NCBI RefSeq assembly: GCF_030818075.1
Contig: NZ_JAUSZZ010000001.1
Coordinates: 2,418,001 to 2,482,000, forward strand
DNA length: 64,000 bases
Reading direction: 5' to 3'
Source: Microbacterium proteolyticum
GTDB taxonomy: Bacteria > Actinomycetota > Actinomycetes > Actinomycetales > Microbacteriaceae
Shown here: positions 1-12,118 of the stretch, one piece after another
How positions within the stretch are numbered: the stretch's first letter is position 1
Layout of the letters: every line of letters starts with the position of its first letter
Position numbers and translations under genes: made by a program
Notes under the pieces: generated by a model
The model's database searches: none
What the model was told of the DNA's origin: nothing
What the model saw: only the letters and a program-made list of their open reading frames with translations

Positions 1-565
1 GCGTGAAACCCTCGTAGCCGAGGGTGACCTGCGTCTTGCCGTCGGGGCGCAGGAACGGCAGCGTGCCGTCGCGGCGCACGGAGGCCAGGCGCTCGGCGAT
101 GCGGTGAGCCGTCCAGATCGCCATGGGCATGAGCTGCGGCGTCTCGTTGGTGGCGAAACCGAACATGATGCCCTGGTCGCCCGCACCCTGCAGGTCGTGC
201 GGGTCGACGGACCCGCGCTCGCGCTGTTCGAAGGCCTTGTTGACACCGGCGGCGATGTCGGAGGACTGCGCACCGATCGACACCGACACGCCGCAGGACT
301 CGCCGTCGAAACCGGTCTCACTGGAGGTGTAGCCGATGCGGTTGACCACATCGCGCACGATCGCGGGGATCTCGACGTAGGCGCTCGTCGACACCTCCCC
401 GGCCACGTGGACGAGTCCCGTGGTGACGAGGGTCTCGACCGCGACGCGTCCTGTGGGGTCATCCGTGAGGATGGCGTCCAGGATGCTGTCGGAGATCTGG
501 TCGCAGATCTTGTCGGGGTGTCCTTCGGTGACGGACTCGGACGTGAACAGGCGCAGATCGCTCAA
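1..565 (-). CDS. metK: S-adenosylmethionine synthetase, N-terminal part (cut by window edge)
   Basis: Makes S-adenosylmethionine from methionine and ATP in the cytoplasm. Only about 188 N-terminal residues are in the window; the C-terminus lies beyond base 1. The translation begins (M)[18 protein letters not shown], the usual MetK N-terminus with the HPDK substrate motif, and further on contains the family signature [15 protein letters not shown]. The start is a TTG at 565 because the homologous N-terminus begins right there. It lies 121 bases downstream of rpoZ, separated by a strong hairpin. In many actinobacteria coaBC sits between rpoZ and metK; it is absent here. Identity is certain; the start codon is fairly sure. 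Confidence 0.95.
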   Translation of the reverse strand, partial: MSDLRLFTSESVTEGHPDKICDQISDSILDAILTDDPTGRVAVETLVTTGLVHVAGEVSTSAYVEIPAIVRDVVNRIGYTSSETGFDGESCGVSVSIGAQSSDIAAGVNKAFEQRERGSVDPHDLQGAGDQGIMFGFATNETPQLMPMAIWTAHRIAERLASVRRDGTLPFLRPDGKTQVTLGYEGFT

Positions 566-606
566 GACGGCTCCGGGATGCTGGCGTACAGGGAACGGGC
601 ACAAGT

Positions 607-639
607 ATGCCCCGGACGGCGGCGAGCCGCCCGGGGCAT
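607..639 (-). terminator. GC-rich hairpin between rpoZ and metK
   Basis: Inverted repeat with arms ATGCCCCGG (607-615) and CCGGGGCAT (631-639), extended inward by CGGC/GCCG. It lies 47 bases past the rpoZ stop on the minus strand. There is no clear T-run, so it may be a weak terminator or a processing/stability hairpin. Confidence 0.5.
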
Positions 640-686
640 CGTCACATCGGTGAACAGATCACGCGTGTGAAGGACAGGATCGCGGG

Positions 687-941
687 TTACTCCGCGGCGC
701 GCAGGCGCAGCTTGTCTTCGTGGATCTCGTGCAGCGCGATCGTGAGGGGCTTGTCTTCGACGGTGGAGTCGACCAGCGGCCCCACGTTGTCGAAGAGGTT
801 TCCCTCGTGCAGGTCGGAGTAGTAGTCGTTGATCTGACGCGCGCGCTTCGACGCGTAGATCACGAGCTGGTACTTCGAGTCGACCTTGTCGAGCAGAGCG
901 TCGATGGGCGGGTCGATGATGCCCTTGTCACGTCCGGCCAT
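687..941 (-). CDS. rpoZ: DNA-directed RNA polymerase omega subunit
   Basis: Small subunit (84 residues) that helps assemble and stabilise beta' in RNA polymerase. The sequence [20 protein letters not shown] followed by [20 protein letters not shown] is typical of actinobacterial omega. The ATG at 941 is chosen because AGGAGG lies about 8 bases upstream; an upstream in-frame start would add an unconserved basic stretch. It follows gmk after an unusually long gap of about 340 bases, so it probably has its own promoter. Confidence 0.95.
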   Translation of the reverse strand: MAGRDKGIIDPPIDALLDKVDSKYQLVIYASKRARQINDYYSDLHEGNLFDNVGPLVDSTVEDKPLTIALHEIHEDKLRLRAAE

Positions 942-1283
942 GGGGAACCTCCTGGTTCGGCGGATGGGGTGGATGCGGCGCCGGGAGCGCCGAAGCATCC
1001 TCTGATTCTAGCCGACGCCGCCACGGCGTGTGCGGAGACGTCTGTCGCCCGGTGTGGCGCGGCCGTGTGCGGGGACCGGGGTCGGGCGGCTGGGTGGGTT
1101 CGGGGCGCGTTGTGTGCACCGGGGCGTGCGATACCCGCCCCGGTGCAGGTTTCGCGCTCCGAACCTGGCCTCCAGGACGGGAATCCGCCCCGAACCAGGC
1201 CTGCAGCACGGGATGCGCCCCGAACACGCGCCGGGGTCGGTCCGGACGGGGACCCGCCCGAACCGACCAGCGCGGGGACGGCG
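942..1283. other. Intergenic gap between gmk and rpoZ
   Basis: About 340 very GC-rich bases without a credible gene. It holds a short imperfect tandem repeat (about 30-bp unit) at 1159-1228. The 942-1010 part should contain the rpoZ promoter, but no clear -10/-35 could be picked out. Confidence 0.5.
1159..1228. repeat. Imperfect 30-bp tandem repeat
   Basis: Two copies of about 30-31 bases beginning CCGAACCWGGCCT and ending ATSCGCC (1159-1189 and 1190-1219), followed by the first bases of a third copy (CCGAACACG from 1220). It lies in the gmk-rpoZ gap. Function unknown. Confidence 0.55.
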
Positions 1284-2189
1284 TCAGCGCTGCGCGGCCG
1301 CCAGGGCCACGACCTCGGCCGCGGCGTGCGAGACCTCGTCGTTCACGACGCGGTAGTCGAACTCGTTCTGCGCAGCGAGCTCGACGCGGGCGGTGCGCAG
1401 GCGCCGGGCGCGTTCCTCGGCATCCTCCGTCCCGCGTCCGACGAGGCGCTGGACGAGTTCGTCCCAGCTCGGCGGCAGCAGGAAGACAAGGGTCGCGGAC
1501 GGGTCGGCGGCCCGCACTTGACGTGCTCCCTGCAGATCGATCTCGAGCAGGACGGTACCGCCCGCGGCCAGCACGCGCTCGATCGGCTCGCGGGGTGTGC
1601 CGTACCGGTTCTGATTGTGCACGACGGCCCACTCCAGCAGCTCCCCCGCGGCGACCATCCGGTCGAACTCGGCGTTGTCGACGAAGTAGTAGTGCTCACC
1701 CTCGACCTCGCCGGGGCGCGGGCGGCGCGTGGTCGCGGAGACCGAGAGGTGGATCTGCGGGTAGTTCTCCTTGATGTGCGCGGCCACCGTGCCTTTGCCG
1801 ACGGCCGTGGGACCGGCGAGCACGATCAACCGGCTGCGCCCGTCACGGGGCGCCGGTTCGGGCCAGCGACTGTCGAGGAACGCCCGCAGCGCGTCGCGCT
1901 GGCGCGTGCCGAGACCGCCCAGGCGCTTGACCGGAGAGATGCCGAGCGAGACGAGGATGCGGTCGCGCTTGCTCTCGCCGATCGCGGGGATCGCGGTGAG
2001 GAACTCGGTCACGCGCATGGCTCCCGCCGCGGAGAGCGGGTCGGCGAGTCCGCGGCGCAGCAGCTCCTGCGGCGAGATCACGCGCGAGGACACGTCGCGC
2101 TTGAGCGCTGCACGCTCGCGACGCGCCTCGACGGCGCGGCGCGAGGCGGCGGCACGGTCGACCTCGGGCGGGCGACGGGTGTCAACCAT
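1284..2189 (-). CDS. gmk: Guanylate kinase with fused N-terminal mIHF domain
   Basis: Phosphorylates GMP/dGMP to GDP/dGDP. The C-terminal ~185 residues are a complete guanylate kinase: P-loop GPTAVGKGT, SVSATTRRPRPGE GMP-binding stretch, EGEHYYFVD. The first ~105 residues instead match the mycobacterial integration host factor (mIHF): a basic helix followed by MRVTEFLTAIPAIGESKRDR and LGGLGTRQRDAL. In mycobacteria mihF and gmk are adjacent separate genes; here they form one open frame of 301 residues with no internal stop. The start ATG at 2189 overlaps the pyrF stop by 8 bases, so the two are translationally coupled. It is not certain that the protein stays fused in the cell. Confidence 0.93.
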   Translation of the reverse strand: MVDTRRPPEVDRAAASRRAVEARRERAALKRDVSSRVISPQELLRRGLADPLSAAGAMRVTEFLTAIPAIGESKRDRILVSLGISPVKRLGGLGTRQRDALRAFLDSRWPEPAPRDGRSRLIVLAGPTAVGKGTVAAHIKENYPQIHLSVSATTRRPRPGEVEGEHYYFVDNAEFDRMVAAGELLEWAVVHNQNRYGTPREPIERVLAAGGTVLLEIDLQGARQVRAADPSATLVFLLPPSWDELVQRLVGRGTEDAEERARRLRTARVELAAQNEFDYRVVNDEVSHAAAEVVALAAAQR

Positions 2190-3038
2190 GCAGAGTCTCC
2201 CGGTACAGGGCTGCGCGCTCGTCGATGCGGGCAGCCAGACGCGCGGGCCCGACGGCGAGGATGCTGCGGCTCTCATTGGCCACGACGGCCTTCGCGACGT
2301 ACCCGAACAGCCGCCCGATGTCGGAGGGCTCGGCGCCTTGCGCCCCGAAGCCCGGGGCGAGGATCGGCATGCCGGCGAGAGCGACGTCGCCGAGCCCGAA
2401 GGCGGCGCGGTCCACGGTCGCGCCGACCACCACGCCGATGGGCCCGAGGGCCCCGGGCGCGCCGATGTTCGCCTCGTTGATGTCGTGCGCGACGCGCGCG
2501 GCGACGTGCTCGTGATCACCGACCGCGAGGGCGTCGTCGACGATGGCGCTCTGCAGCGCGCGTGCTTCGGGGTTGCTCGTCGCGGTCAGCACGAACGCGC
2601 CCTTGCCGTGCTGCACCGCGAACGACAGCGTGTCGCGCAGCGAGTCGGCACCGAGGTAGGGCGTGAGGGTCACGGCATCCGCTTCGAGGGGCGAACCGGG
2701 TGCGAGCCAGGCCTGAGCGTAGCCCTCCATGGTCGTGCCGATGTCGCCGCGCTTGGCGTCGGCGATCACCAGAAGACCGGCGGCGCGAGCGGCCGCCATC
2801 ACCTCCTCGAGCGCGGCGAACCCGCGAGAGCCGTACCGCTCGTAGAACGCCACCTGCGGCTTCACGATCCCGACCCGGCCTGCGGCGGCCTCGACCGTCC
2901 GCAGGCCGAATTCGCGCGCGCCGTCGGCCGTGGCATCCAGCCCCCACGCCGACAGCAGGGCGGCGTGGGGGTCGATGCCGACGCACAGGGCGCCGTGGGC
3001 GTCGAGGGCGGCGCTGAGGCGCTGGCCGAACGTCTCGC

Positions 3039-3042
<4 letters not shown>
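2182..3042 (-). CDS. pyrF: Orotidine 5'-phosphate decarboxylase
   Basis: Last step of UMP synthesis: OMP to UMP plus CO2. The protein has 286 residues, the longer type found in actinobacteria. It has VGIDPH near the N-terminus and the catalytic stretch [11 protein letters not shown] around residue 96 with the active-site Lys. The start is a GTG at 3042 inside the carB stop (GTGA, 4-base overlap), and the end overlaps the gmk start by 8 bases. The tight overlaps indicate one polycistronic mRNA. Confidence 0.97.
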
Positions 3043-6318
<3,276 letters not shown>

Positions 6319-6326
<8 letters not shown>

Positions 6327-7476
6327 TCTTCTTCGTCTCCAGGGTCGCGAGCACCATGTCGCGGAAGCGGTCGAACAGGTAGTTGGCGTCGTGGGGTCCG
6401 GCAGCGGCCTCGGGGTGGTACTGCACGCTGAACGCGGGGATGTCGAGGGCGCGGAGGCCCTCCACGACGTTGTCGTTGAGGCCGATGTGGCTCACCTCGA
6501 CGCGGCCGAAGCCGGTCGGGCTGTCGATCACCTGGTCGAGGGGCGCATCGACGGCGAATCCGTGGTTCTGCGAGGTGATCTCGACGCGGCCGGTGGTCTT
6601 GTCGAGCACGGGCTGGTTGATGCCGCGGTGGCCGAAGGGCAGCTTGTAGGTGCCGAATCCGAGGGCGCGGCCCAGCAGCTGGTTGCCGAAGCAGATGCCG
6701 AAGAACGGCAGGCCGTCGCCGAGCACGGCGCGCAGCAGCTCGACGTGCTGGTCGGATGCCGCCGGGTCGCCGGGGCCGTTCGAGTAGAACGCCGCGACGG
6801 GCTCGATGGCGCGGATCTCCTCGATCGTGGCCGACTGCGGGAACACGTGCACGTCGAAGCCGCGGGCGGCGAGGTTGTCGATCGTGGACTGCTTGACGCC
6901 CAGGTCGAGCACGGCGAGGTTGCCGATGCGCTCGGCGGTGGCGGGGGTGACCTCGACCTCGGTGACCGAGACCTCGGCCGAGAGGTTGCGACCCGCCATG
7001 CCCGGCGCCTCGCGCACGCGGCGCAGCTGCTCATCGGCATCCAGGTTCGCGAGCTCGCCCGAGAAGACGCCGCCGCGCATGCTCCCCGAGGAGCGGATGC
7101 GACGGGTGACGGCGCGGGTGTCGATGCCGGAGATGCCGACGATGCCGTCTTCGACGAGCGCGTCGTCGAGCGAGCGGTTGGCACGCCAGTTCGACACCAT
7201 GCGCGAGGGGTCGCGCACGACGTAGCCGGCGACCCAGATGCGGCGGGACTCGGGGTCTTCGTCGTTCACGCCGGTGTTGCCGATGTGCGGGGCGGTCTGC
7301 AGCACGATCTGGCCGGCGTACGAGGGGTCGGTGATCGTCTCCTGGTAGCCGGTCATGCCGGTGGCGAAGACGACCTCGCCGAGGGTCTCACCGCGCTGGC
7401 CGTACGCGCGGCCCGTGTAGCGGGTGCCGTCTTCGAGGACCAGGACGGCGGGGTCTGTCGTGATCAGGGCGGTCAT
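6319..7476 (-). CDS. carA: Carbamoyl phosphate synthase small (glutaminase) subunit
   Basis: Class I glutamine amidotransferase subunit (385 residues) that releases ammonia from glutamine for CarB. The N-terminal CPSase domain contains [10 protein letters not shown] and [12 protein letters not shown]. The glutaminase domain has its nucleophile in [10 protein letters not shown] (Cys near residue 260) and the His/Glu pair in YHPEA. The nucleophile elbow reads FGNQ rather than the commoner LGHQ; Cys is retained. The ATG overlaps the stop of the upstream membrane-protein gene by 4 bases. Confidence 0.98.
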
Positions 7477-7976
7477 GCGTCGCTTCCTGTCGGGGTGATG
7501 AGGGGGCGGATCGCGTCGGCGAGGGCTTTCGCCGAGGCGTCCTGAGGACGGAGGTAGGTGTCGACGACCGTGTCGTCGTCGATGCGCCAGCTGACGCGCG
7601 CCAGGCCGTCGCGCTCGACCACGCGGTCGATCGCGACGGTGGCTTGGGCTGCATCCACCAGGCGGTCGCGGGTGAGCGCGATGCGGGGCTGGCCCGGGAG
7701 GTCGAGGGCGACGCCGGCCGTGGTGACGGTGACGTCGACGCGGGAGCGGAAGCCGAGGCCCCTGATGGCGAGGCGTTCGAGCGGCTCGTCGTGCCGGGTC
7801 GTGGCGACGTAGAGCCCCGAGAACACCGCGGTCTCGACGGCGTCATCGGGCAGCTCCCCCACCGGGGCGGTGTAGCGCGCATCGCGCCGCGTTCGTCGCA
7901 CCCAGGCCCACGCGAGCAGGGCCAACAGCACGACGGCCACTCCGGCCATGACGAGCAGGGCGCCCTCGCGCGTCAC
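7473..7976 (-). CDS. PH-like membrane-anchored protein of the pyr operon
   Basis: A 167-residue protein with one N-terminal transmembrane helix ([20 protein letters not shown], about residues 5-24), a basic stop-transfer RRTRRDAR, and a soluble domain with beta-strand character that fits the PH-like domain reported for this position in actinobacterial pyr operons. An uncharacterised membrane protein occupies the same place between pyrC and carA in mycobacteria. The GTG start at 7976 overlaps the pyrC stop (GTGA), and the stop overlaps the carA start. Co-translation with pyrC and carA suggests a pyrimidine-linked role, but none is established. Confidence 0.8.
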   Translation of the reverse strand: MTREGALLVMAGVAVVLLALLAWAWVRRTRRDARYTAPVGELPDDAVETAVFSGLYVATTRHDEPLERLAIRGLGFRSRVDVTVTTAGVALDLPGQPRIALTRDRLVDAAQATVAIDRVVERDGLARVSWRIDDDTVVDTYLRPQDASAKALADAIRPLITPTGSDA

Positions 7977-9295
7977 GCGAGCACTCCGGGGGCGTCGAGC
8001 ACCGCACCGTCGACGACGGTGGGGATGCCGGCGCGCACGGTCCAGCGCACCTCGCCCGGCAGCTCCCGCCCGAGGTAGGGCGAGTTCTTGCTGCGGCCGC
8101 GCAGGTCGTCGAGGCCGAAGGTCCGCGACGGGCGGGGGTCGTACAGCGTGAAGCTGGCCGGCTGCCCCGCGGCGACCGGCGTGCCGTGACCGTCCAGGCG
8201 ACCGATGCGCGCCGGGGTCGCGGACATCACGCGGGCGACGTCGGACCAGTCCAGCAGACCCGTCTCGACCATGGCGTGGTGCACGACGCGCAGCGCGCTC
8301 TCGAGCCCCACCATGCCGTTGGCCGCCGCCGACCACTCGCAGGCCTTCGCCTCGGCGGGGTGGGGGGCGTGGTCGGTGGCGACGATGTCGATCGTGCCGT
8401 CGGCCAGACCCTCGCGCACGGCCATCACGTCTTCTTCGCGGCGCAGGGGCGGGTTGACCTTGTAGCGGGCGTCGTAGTCGCGCACGAGCTCGTCGGTCAG
8501 CAGCAGGTGGTGCGGGGTCACCTCGGCGGTGACGTTCACGCCGCGCTTCTTGGCCCAGCGGATGATGTCGACCGAGCCCGCGGTGCTGAGGTGGCACACA
8601 TGCAGGCGCGAGCCCACGTGCTCGGCCAGCAGCACGTCGCGGGCGATGATCGACTCCTCGGCGACGGCGGGCCAGCCGGTCAGGCCCAGCTCGGCCGATA
8701 CGGCACCCTCGTTCATCTGGGCACCCTCGGTGAGCCGCGGGTCCTGCGCGTGCTGGGCGATCACGCCGTCGAACGCCTTCACGTACTCCAGCGCCCGCCG
8801 CATGATGAGCGGGTCGAAGACGCAGAAGCCGTCGTCGCTGAACACGCGCACGCGGGCGCGGGAGTCGGCCATCGCGCCGAGCTCGGCGAGACGCTCGCCC
8901 TTCTGCCCGACCGTGACGGCGCCGATGGGCTGCACGTGCACGTAGCCGGCGGCCTCGCCGAGCGCGTACTCCTGCTCGACGACACCCGCGGTGTCGGCGG
9001 TGGGCGAGGTGTTCGGCATCGCGAAGACCGTGGTGAAACCGCCGGCCGCGGCGGCACGGGAGCCGGTGAGCACGGTCTCGGATGCCTCGAACCCGGGCTC
9101 GCGCAGGTGCACGTGCAGGTCGACCAGGCCCGGGAGGGCGATGAGCCCGTCGGCGTCGACGACCGTCGCACCGGCGTGCGAGAGTCCGGAGCCGGTCTCG
9201 GCGATGACGCCGTCACGAACGAGGAGGTCGGTGGCATCCTGACCCTCGACGCGCGCGCCGCGGACCAGAAGGGTCTGGGGGGTGGCGTGGCTCAT
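7973..9295 (-). CDS. pyrC: Dihydroorotase
   Basis: Zinc amidohydrolase that closes N-carbamoyl-aspartate to dihydroorotate. At 440 residues it is the class I type. Metal-binding [12 protein letters not shown] is near residue 60, and later features are [21 protein letters not shown] and [15 protein letters not shown]. It overlaps pyrB by 4 bases at its start and the next gene by 4 at its end. Confidence 0.97.
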   Translation of the reverse strand: MSHATPQTLLVRGARVEGQDATDLLVRDGVIAETGSGLSHAGATVVDADGLIALPGLVDLHVHLREPGFEASETVLTGSRAAAAGGFTTVFAMPNTSPTADTAGVVEQEYALGEAAGYVHVQPIGAVTVGQKGERLAELGAMADSRARVRVFSDDGFCVFDPLIMRRALEYVKAFDGVIAQHAQDPRLTEGAQMNEGAVSAELGLTGWPAVAEESIIARDVLLAEHVGSRLHVCHLSTAGSVDIIRWAKKRGVNVTAEVTPHHLLLTDELVRDYDARYKVNPPLRREEDVMAVREGLADGTIDIVATDHAPHPAEAKACEWSAAANGMVGLESALRVVHHAMVETGLLDWSDVARVMSATPARIGRLDGHGTPVAAGQPASFTLYDPRPSRTFGLDDLRGRSKNSPYLGRELPGEVRWTVRAGIPTVVDGAVLDAPGVLA

Positions 9296-10260
9296 CGAAG
9301 GTCCTCTTTCTCGGTGTCGGGCCGCTCCCCTGCCAGCAGCAGGTACAGCACGGCCATTCGCACGGAGACGCCGTTCGTGACCTGTTCGAGCACCGTCGAA
9401 CGAGGCGAGTCGGCGGCTTCGGCGGAGATCTCCAGACCCCGGTTCATGGGGCCGGGGTGCATGACAATGCTATCGGTCGGAAGGGCCGCCAGGCGTCGCG
9501 CATCGAGCCCGTAGCGGCGCGAATACTCCCGTTCAGTCGGGAAATACGCGGCCGACATGCGCTCGAGCTGGATGCGGAGCATCATGAGCGCGTCGGGTCC
9601 GGCGGCGATCGCGTGATCGAGGTCGTAATCGATCTCGACGGGCCAGCCGCTGACGTCCTGCGGAACGAGGGTCGGCGGGGCGACGAGCGTCACGTGCGCG
9701 CCGAGGGTGTTCAGCAGCCACACGTTCGAGCGGGCGACACGCGAGTGCAGCACGTCGCCGACGATCGTGACCCGGATGCCGCTGAGGTCGCGGCCGCGGC
9801 TGTCGTCGCCGAACAAGCGCTTGCGGATCGTGAACGCGTCGAGCAACGCCTGCGTGGGGTGCTCGTGCGTGCCGTCGCCGGCGTTGACGACGCCCGCGGT
9901 GATCCAGCCGCTGGTGGCGAGGGTGCGCGGAGCGCCGGACGCGCCGTGGCGGATGACGACGGCATCCGCCCCCATCGCCTGCAGCGTCTGCGCGGTGTCC
10001 TGCAGCGACTCGCCCTTGCTGACGCTGGAGCCCTTCGCCGAGAAGTTGATGACGTCGGCGCTCAGGCGCTTGGCCGCGGCCTCGAAGGAGATGCGCGTGC
10101 GCGTGGAGTCTTCGAAGAAGAGGTTGACCACGGTCTTGCCGCGCAGCGTCGGGAGCTTCTTGACCTCGCGGCGCTGGGTGTCGGCCATGTCTTCGGCGAC
10201 GTCGAGGATCGTCAGGGCCTCGTCACGCGAGAGGTGCTGGGTGTCGAGAAGGTGCCTCAT
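9292..10260 (-). CDS. pyrB: Aspartate carbamoyltransferase catalytic subunit
   Basis: Condenses carbamoyl phosphate with aspartate, the first committed pyrimidine step. At 322 residues it carries the carbamoyl-phosphate loop [13 protein letters not shown], then [14 protein letters not shown] and [11 protein letters not shown]. No regulatory chain pyrI is visible nearby, as expected for actinobacteria. It lies 10 bases after pyrR and overlaps pyrC by 4 bases. Confidence 0.98.
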   Translation of the reverse strand: MRHLLDTQHLSRDEALTILDVAEDMADTQRREVKKLPTLRGKTVVNLFFEDSTRTRISFEAAAKRLSADVINFSAKGSSVSKGESLQDTAQTLQAMGADAVVIRHGASGAPRTLATSGWITAGVVNAGDGTHEHPTQALLDAFTIRKRLFGDDSRGRDLSGIRVTIVGDVLHSRVARSNVWLLNTLGAHVTLVAPPTLVPQDVSGWPVEIDYDLDHAIAAGPDALMMLRIQLERMSAAYFPTEREYSRRYGLDARRLAALPTDSIVMHPGPMNRGLEISAEAADSPRSTVLEQVTNGVSVRMAVLYLLLAGERPDTEKEDLR

Positions 10261-10270
10261 GACTCGATCG

Positions 10271-10804
10271 TCACCTCCCCTCGATCGTGACGGACTCTGC
10301 GCCGTCGGTTTCGGCGAGGCGCACGTTCACGCGTTCGTCGCGGGCGCTGGGAAGGTTCTTGCCCACGAAGTCGGGGCGGATCGGCAGCTCGCGGTGACCC
10401 CGGTCGACGAGGGTCGCGAGCCGCACGGCGGCGGGGCGCCCGATGTCCTGCAGGGCATCGAGGGCGGCCCGGATGCTGCGCCCGGAGAACAGCACGTCGT
10501 CGACCAGCACGACGACCTTGCCGTCGATGCCGCCGGCGGGGATCTCGGTCTTGCGGGGTGCCCGCGTGGGGTTGCGGTGCAGGTCGTCGCGGTACATCGT
10601 CACGTCGAGTGAGCCGACCGGAACGGCCGCTCCCCCGAACTCGCTGACGAGTGAGGCGATGCGTTCGGCGAGGGTGACCCCGCGGGTCGGGATGCCGAGG
10701 AGGACGAGTCCTTCCGGTCCTCTGTTGGACTCCAGGATCTCGTGCGAGATGCGCGTCAAAGCGCGGGCGATGTCGGCATCGTGCATGACGGTGCGCGTAC
10801 TCAT
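10271..10804 (-). CDS. pyrR: Pyrimidine operon regulator PyrR (uracil phosphoribosyltransferase fold)
   Basis: RNA-binding regulator of the pyr operon with a type I phosphoribosyltransferase fold. It is 177 residues from the chosen start. The PRPP-binding motif [21 protein letters not shown] is present, as are [15 protein letters not shown] and the basic RNA-binding face. The ATG at 10804 is preferred over an upstream in-frame start at 10828: GGGAG lies about 7 bases before it, and the preceding residues are an unconserved arginine run. It is first in the operon, so PyrR would regulate its own message. Confidence 0.95.
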   Translation of the reverse strand: MSTRTVMHDADIARALTRISHEILESNRGPEGLVLLGIPTRGVTLAERIASLVSEFGGAAVPVGSLDVTMYRDDLHRNPTRAPRKTEIPAGGIDGKVVVLVDDVLFSGRSIRAALDALQDIGRPAAVRLATLVDRGHRELPIRPDFVGKNLPSARDERVNVRLAETDGAESVTIEGR

Positions 10805-10813
10805 CCGCTGCTC

Positions 10814-10844
10814 CCTTCTCCGCCTCACGGGACGGTGTTAAAGG
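10814..10844 (-). promoter_or_regulatory. Putative PyrR-binding RNA hairpin over the pyrR ribosome binding site
   Basis: On the minus strand the leader just before pyrR reads CCTTTAACACCGTCCC then GTGAGGCGGAGAAGG. The outer CCTT pairs with AAGG, and the loop contains GTGAGGCGGAGAA, which resembles the conserved PyrR-binding loop. The closing AAGG runs into the AAGGGAG ribosome binding site of pyrR. PyrR-dependent translational repression of this type is described for Mycobacterium smegmatis; the assignment here is by pattern only. Confidence 0.6.
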
Positions 10845-11230
10845 TTGCTGTGGTTCGCGGACAAGCTTAGCGGGTGCGCCGGGCGGATGCCGGGCGCCTG
10901 GCGCGCGTCGGGCGTAAGGCGTGCGCCGGGGCGAGCGGCGTGCGTCGGGCGTATGGCGTGCGTCGGGCGGGTGGCGTGCGTCGGGCGGGTGGCGTGCGTC
11001 GGGGCGGGTGGCGTGCGCCGGGGCGGGTGCCGGGGGCCCGCCGGGCTGCGTGCCGAGATCACACGATCGGGTCGAGATGACGGCATCCGGTCGTCTCGTG
11101 CCGTGTGATCTCGCGCGGATCGTGTGACCCGCAGGCCCGCCGGCCCACCGGCCCGCAGGCCCACCGGCCCACCGGCCCGCAGGCCCGCAGGCTCGCAGGC
11201 TCGCCAGCCCGCAGGCCCACGGGCCCGGGG
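10845..11230. repeat. Low-complexity and palindromic intergenic DNA upstream of pyrR
   Basis: No gene seen. Three elements follow one another. At about 10920-11035 there are 18-19-bp tandem units of the type GTGGCGTGCGTCGGGCGG. At 11054-11127 there is a nested palindrome: CGAGATCACACG (11054-11065) matches CGTGTGATCTCG (11102-11113) exactly, and an inner pair lies at 11073-11081/11090-11098. At 11128-11228 there are interspersed GGCCCGCA and GGCCCACC octamers. The pyr promoter should lie close to pyrR, but no box was recognised. Confidence 0.7.
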
Positions 11231-11860
11231 TCAGCCGGACTGCGTGAGGCTCGTGATGAGGTTGATCGCCACCGCGACGACGAAGGTGCCGTAGAAGTAC
11301 GCCAGCAGGCCGTGCCCGAAGGCGATCCGCCGCGAGGGCGTGGACGACTGGGTCACGCTGCTCGAGCTGTACGCCATGCCGATGTTGAACGCGGCGTACG
11401 CGAAGTCGCTGTACGACGGGTCCTCCTCCTGGTCGAAGTCGAACCGGTGAGAGTCGTCGAGGTAGTACATGCGGGCGTACTTGAACGCATAGACGGTGTT
11501 GACCACCGCCCAGGATGCGACCACGCCGACGACCGCGAGAATGGCGCAGGCCGAGCCGATCGGATCCTTCTGCTGGCTGCGGATGAGAGCCAGCACCACC
11601 CCGATCAGGCCGACGAACGTCACGGCGATGATGAGCGTGTCGACGAGTCTGCGCGCCCGGTCCTCCTGGGTCGCCAGGTGCCTCGTCCTGTCGGGGTCGG
11701 CGGGCCACGCCACGGTCCAGGCCCACGTCAGGAAGACGCCGGCGGCGACCGCCCAGCCGAGAAGGGGTGCGAGTTCGGGAGCGCCGAGGAGGACGGGGAT
11801 GAGCCCGACGAGCACCCCGACGATCGCGGCGATCGCCGCCTTGCGTGTGATGTGCGACAT
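11231..11860 (-). CDS. DUF1345 family membrane protein
   Basis: A 209-residue integral membrane protein with five or so hydrophobic segments: about residues 8-26, 30-48, 76-95, 105-126 and near the C-terminus (GHGLLAYFYGTFVVAVAINLI). The loop YSDFAYAAFNIGMAYSSSSV is typical of DUF1345, whose function is unknown. The ATG at 11860 is chosen because the homologous N-terminus begins with the first charged residues before helix 1. It stands alone, with repeats downstream and a 258-base gap upstream. Confidence 0.8.
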   Translation of the reverse strand: MSHITRKAAIAAIVGVLVGLIPVLLGAPELAPLLGWAVAAGVFLTWAWTVAWPADPDRTRHLATQEDRARRLVDTLIIAVTFVGLIGVVLALIRSQQKDPIGSACAILAVVGVVASWAVVNTVYAFKYARMYYLDDSHRFDFDQEEDPSYSDFAYAAFNIGMAYSSSSVTQSSTPSRRIAFGHGLLAYFYGTFVVAVAINLITSLTQSG

Positions 11861-12118
11861 GCCGGCTCCCCTGGTTGGCGAGGGGGCACCGTCGCAGCCC
11901 GAGCCGCGTGCGGCGAATGGGCTTGACAGCGGACGCGCTGGTCGAACCCGACGCCCACATCGCGGGCTGGGGCGTGACCGGCGGAGGCGAGGGGCGGGGG
12001 CGTGACCGGCGGAGGGCGAGCGGCGAGCGGAGGACTGCCGCTCGGCATCCGTCCTCCGCTCGCCCCTCATCCTCCGTTCGTCGCAGAGACGCGATGGCGG
12101 GGGGCGGATGCCGGCAGC

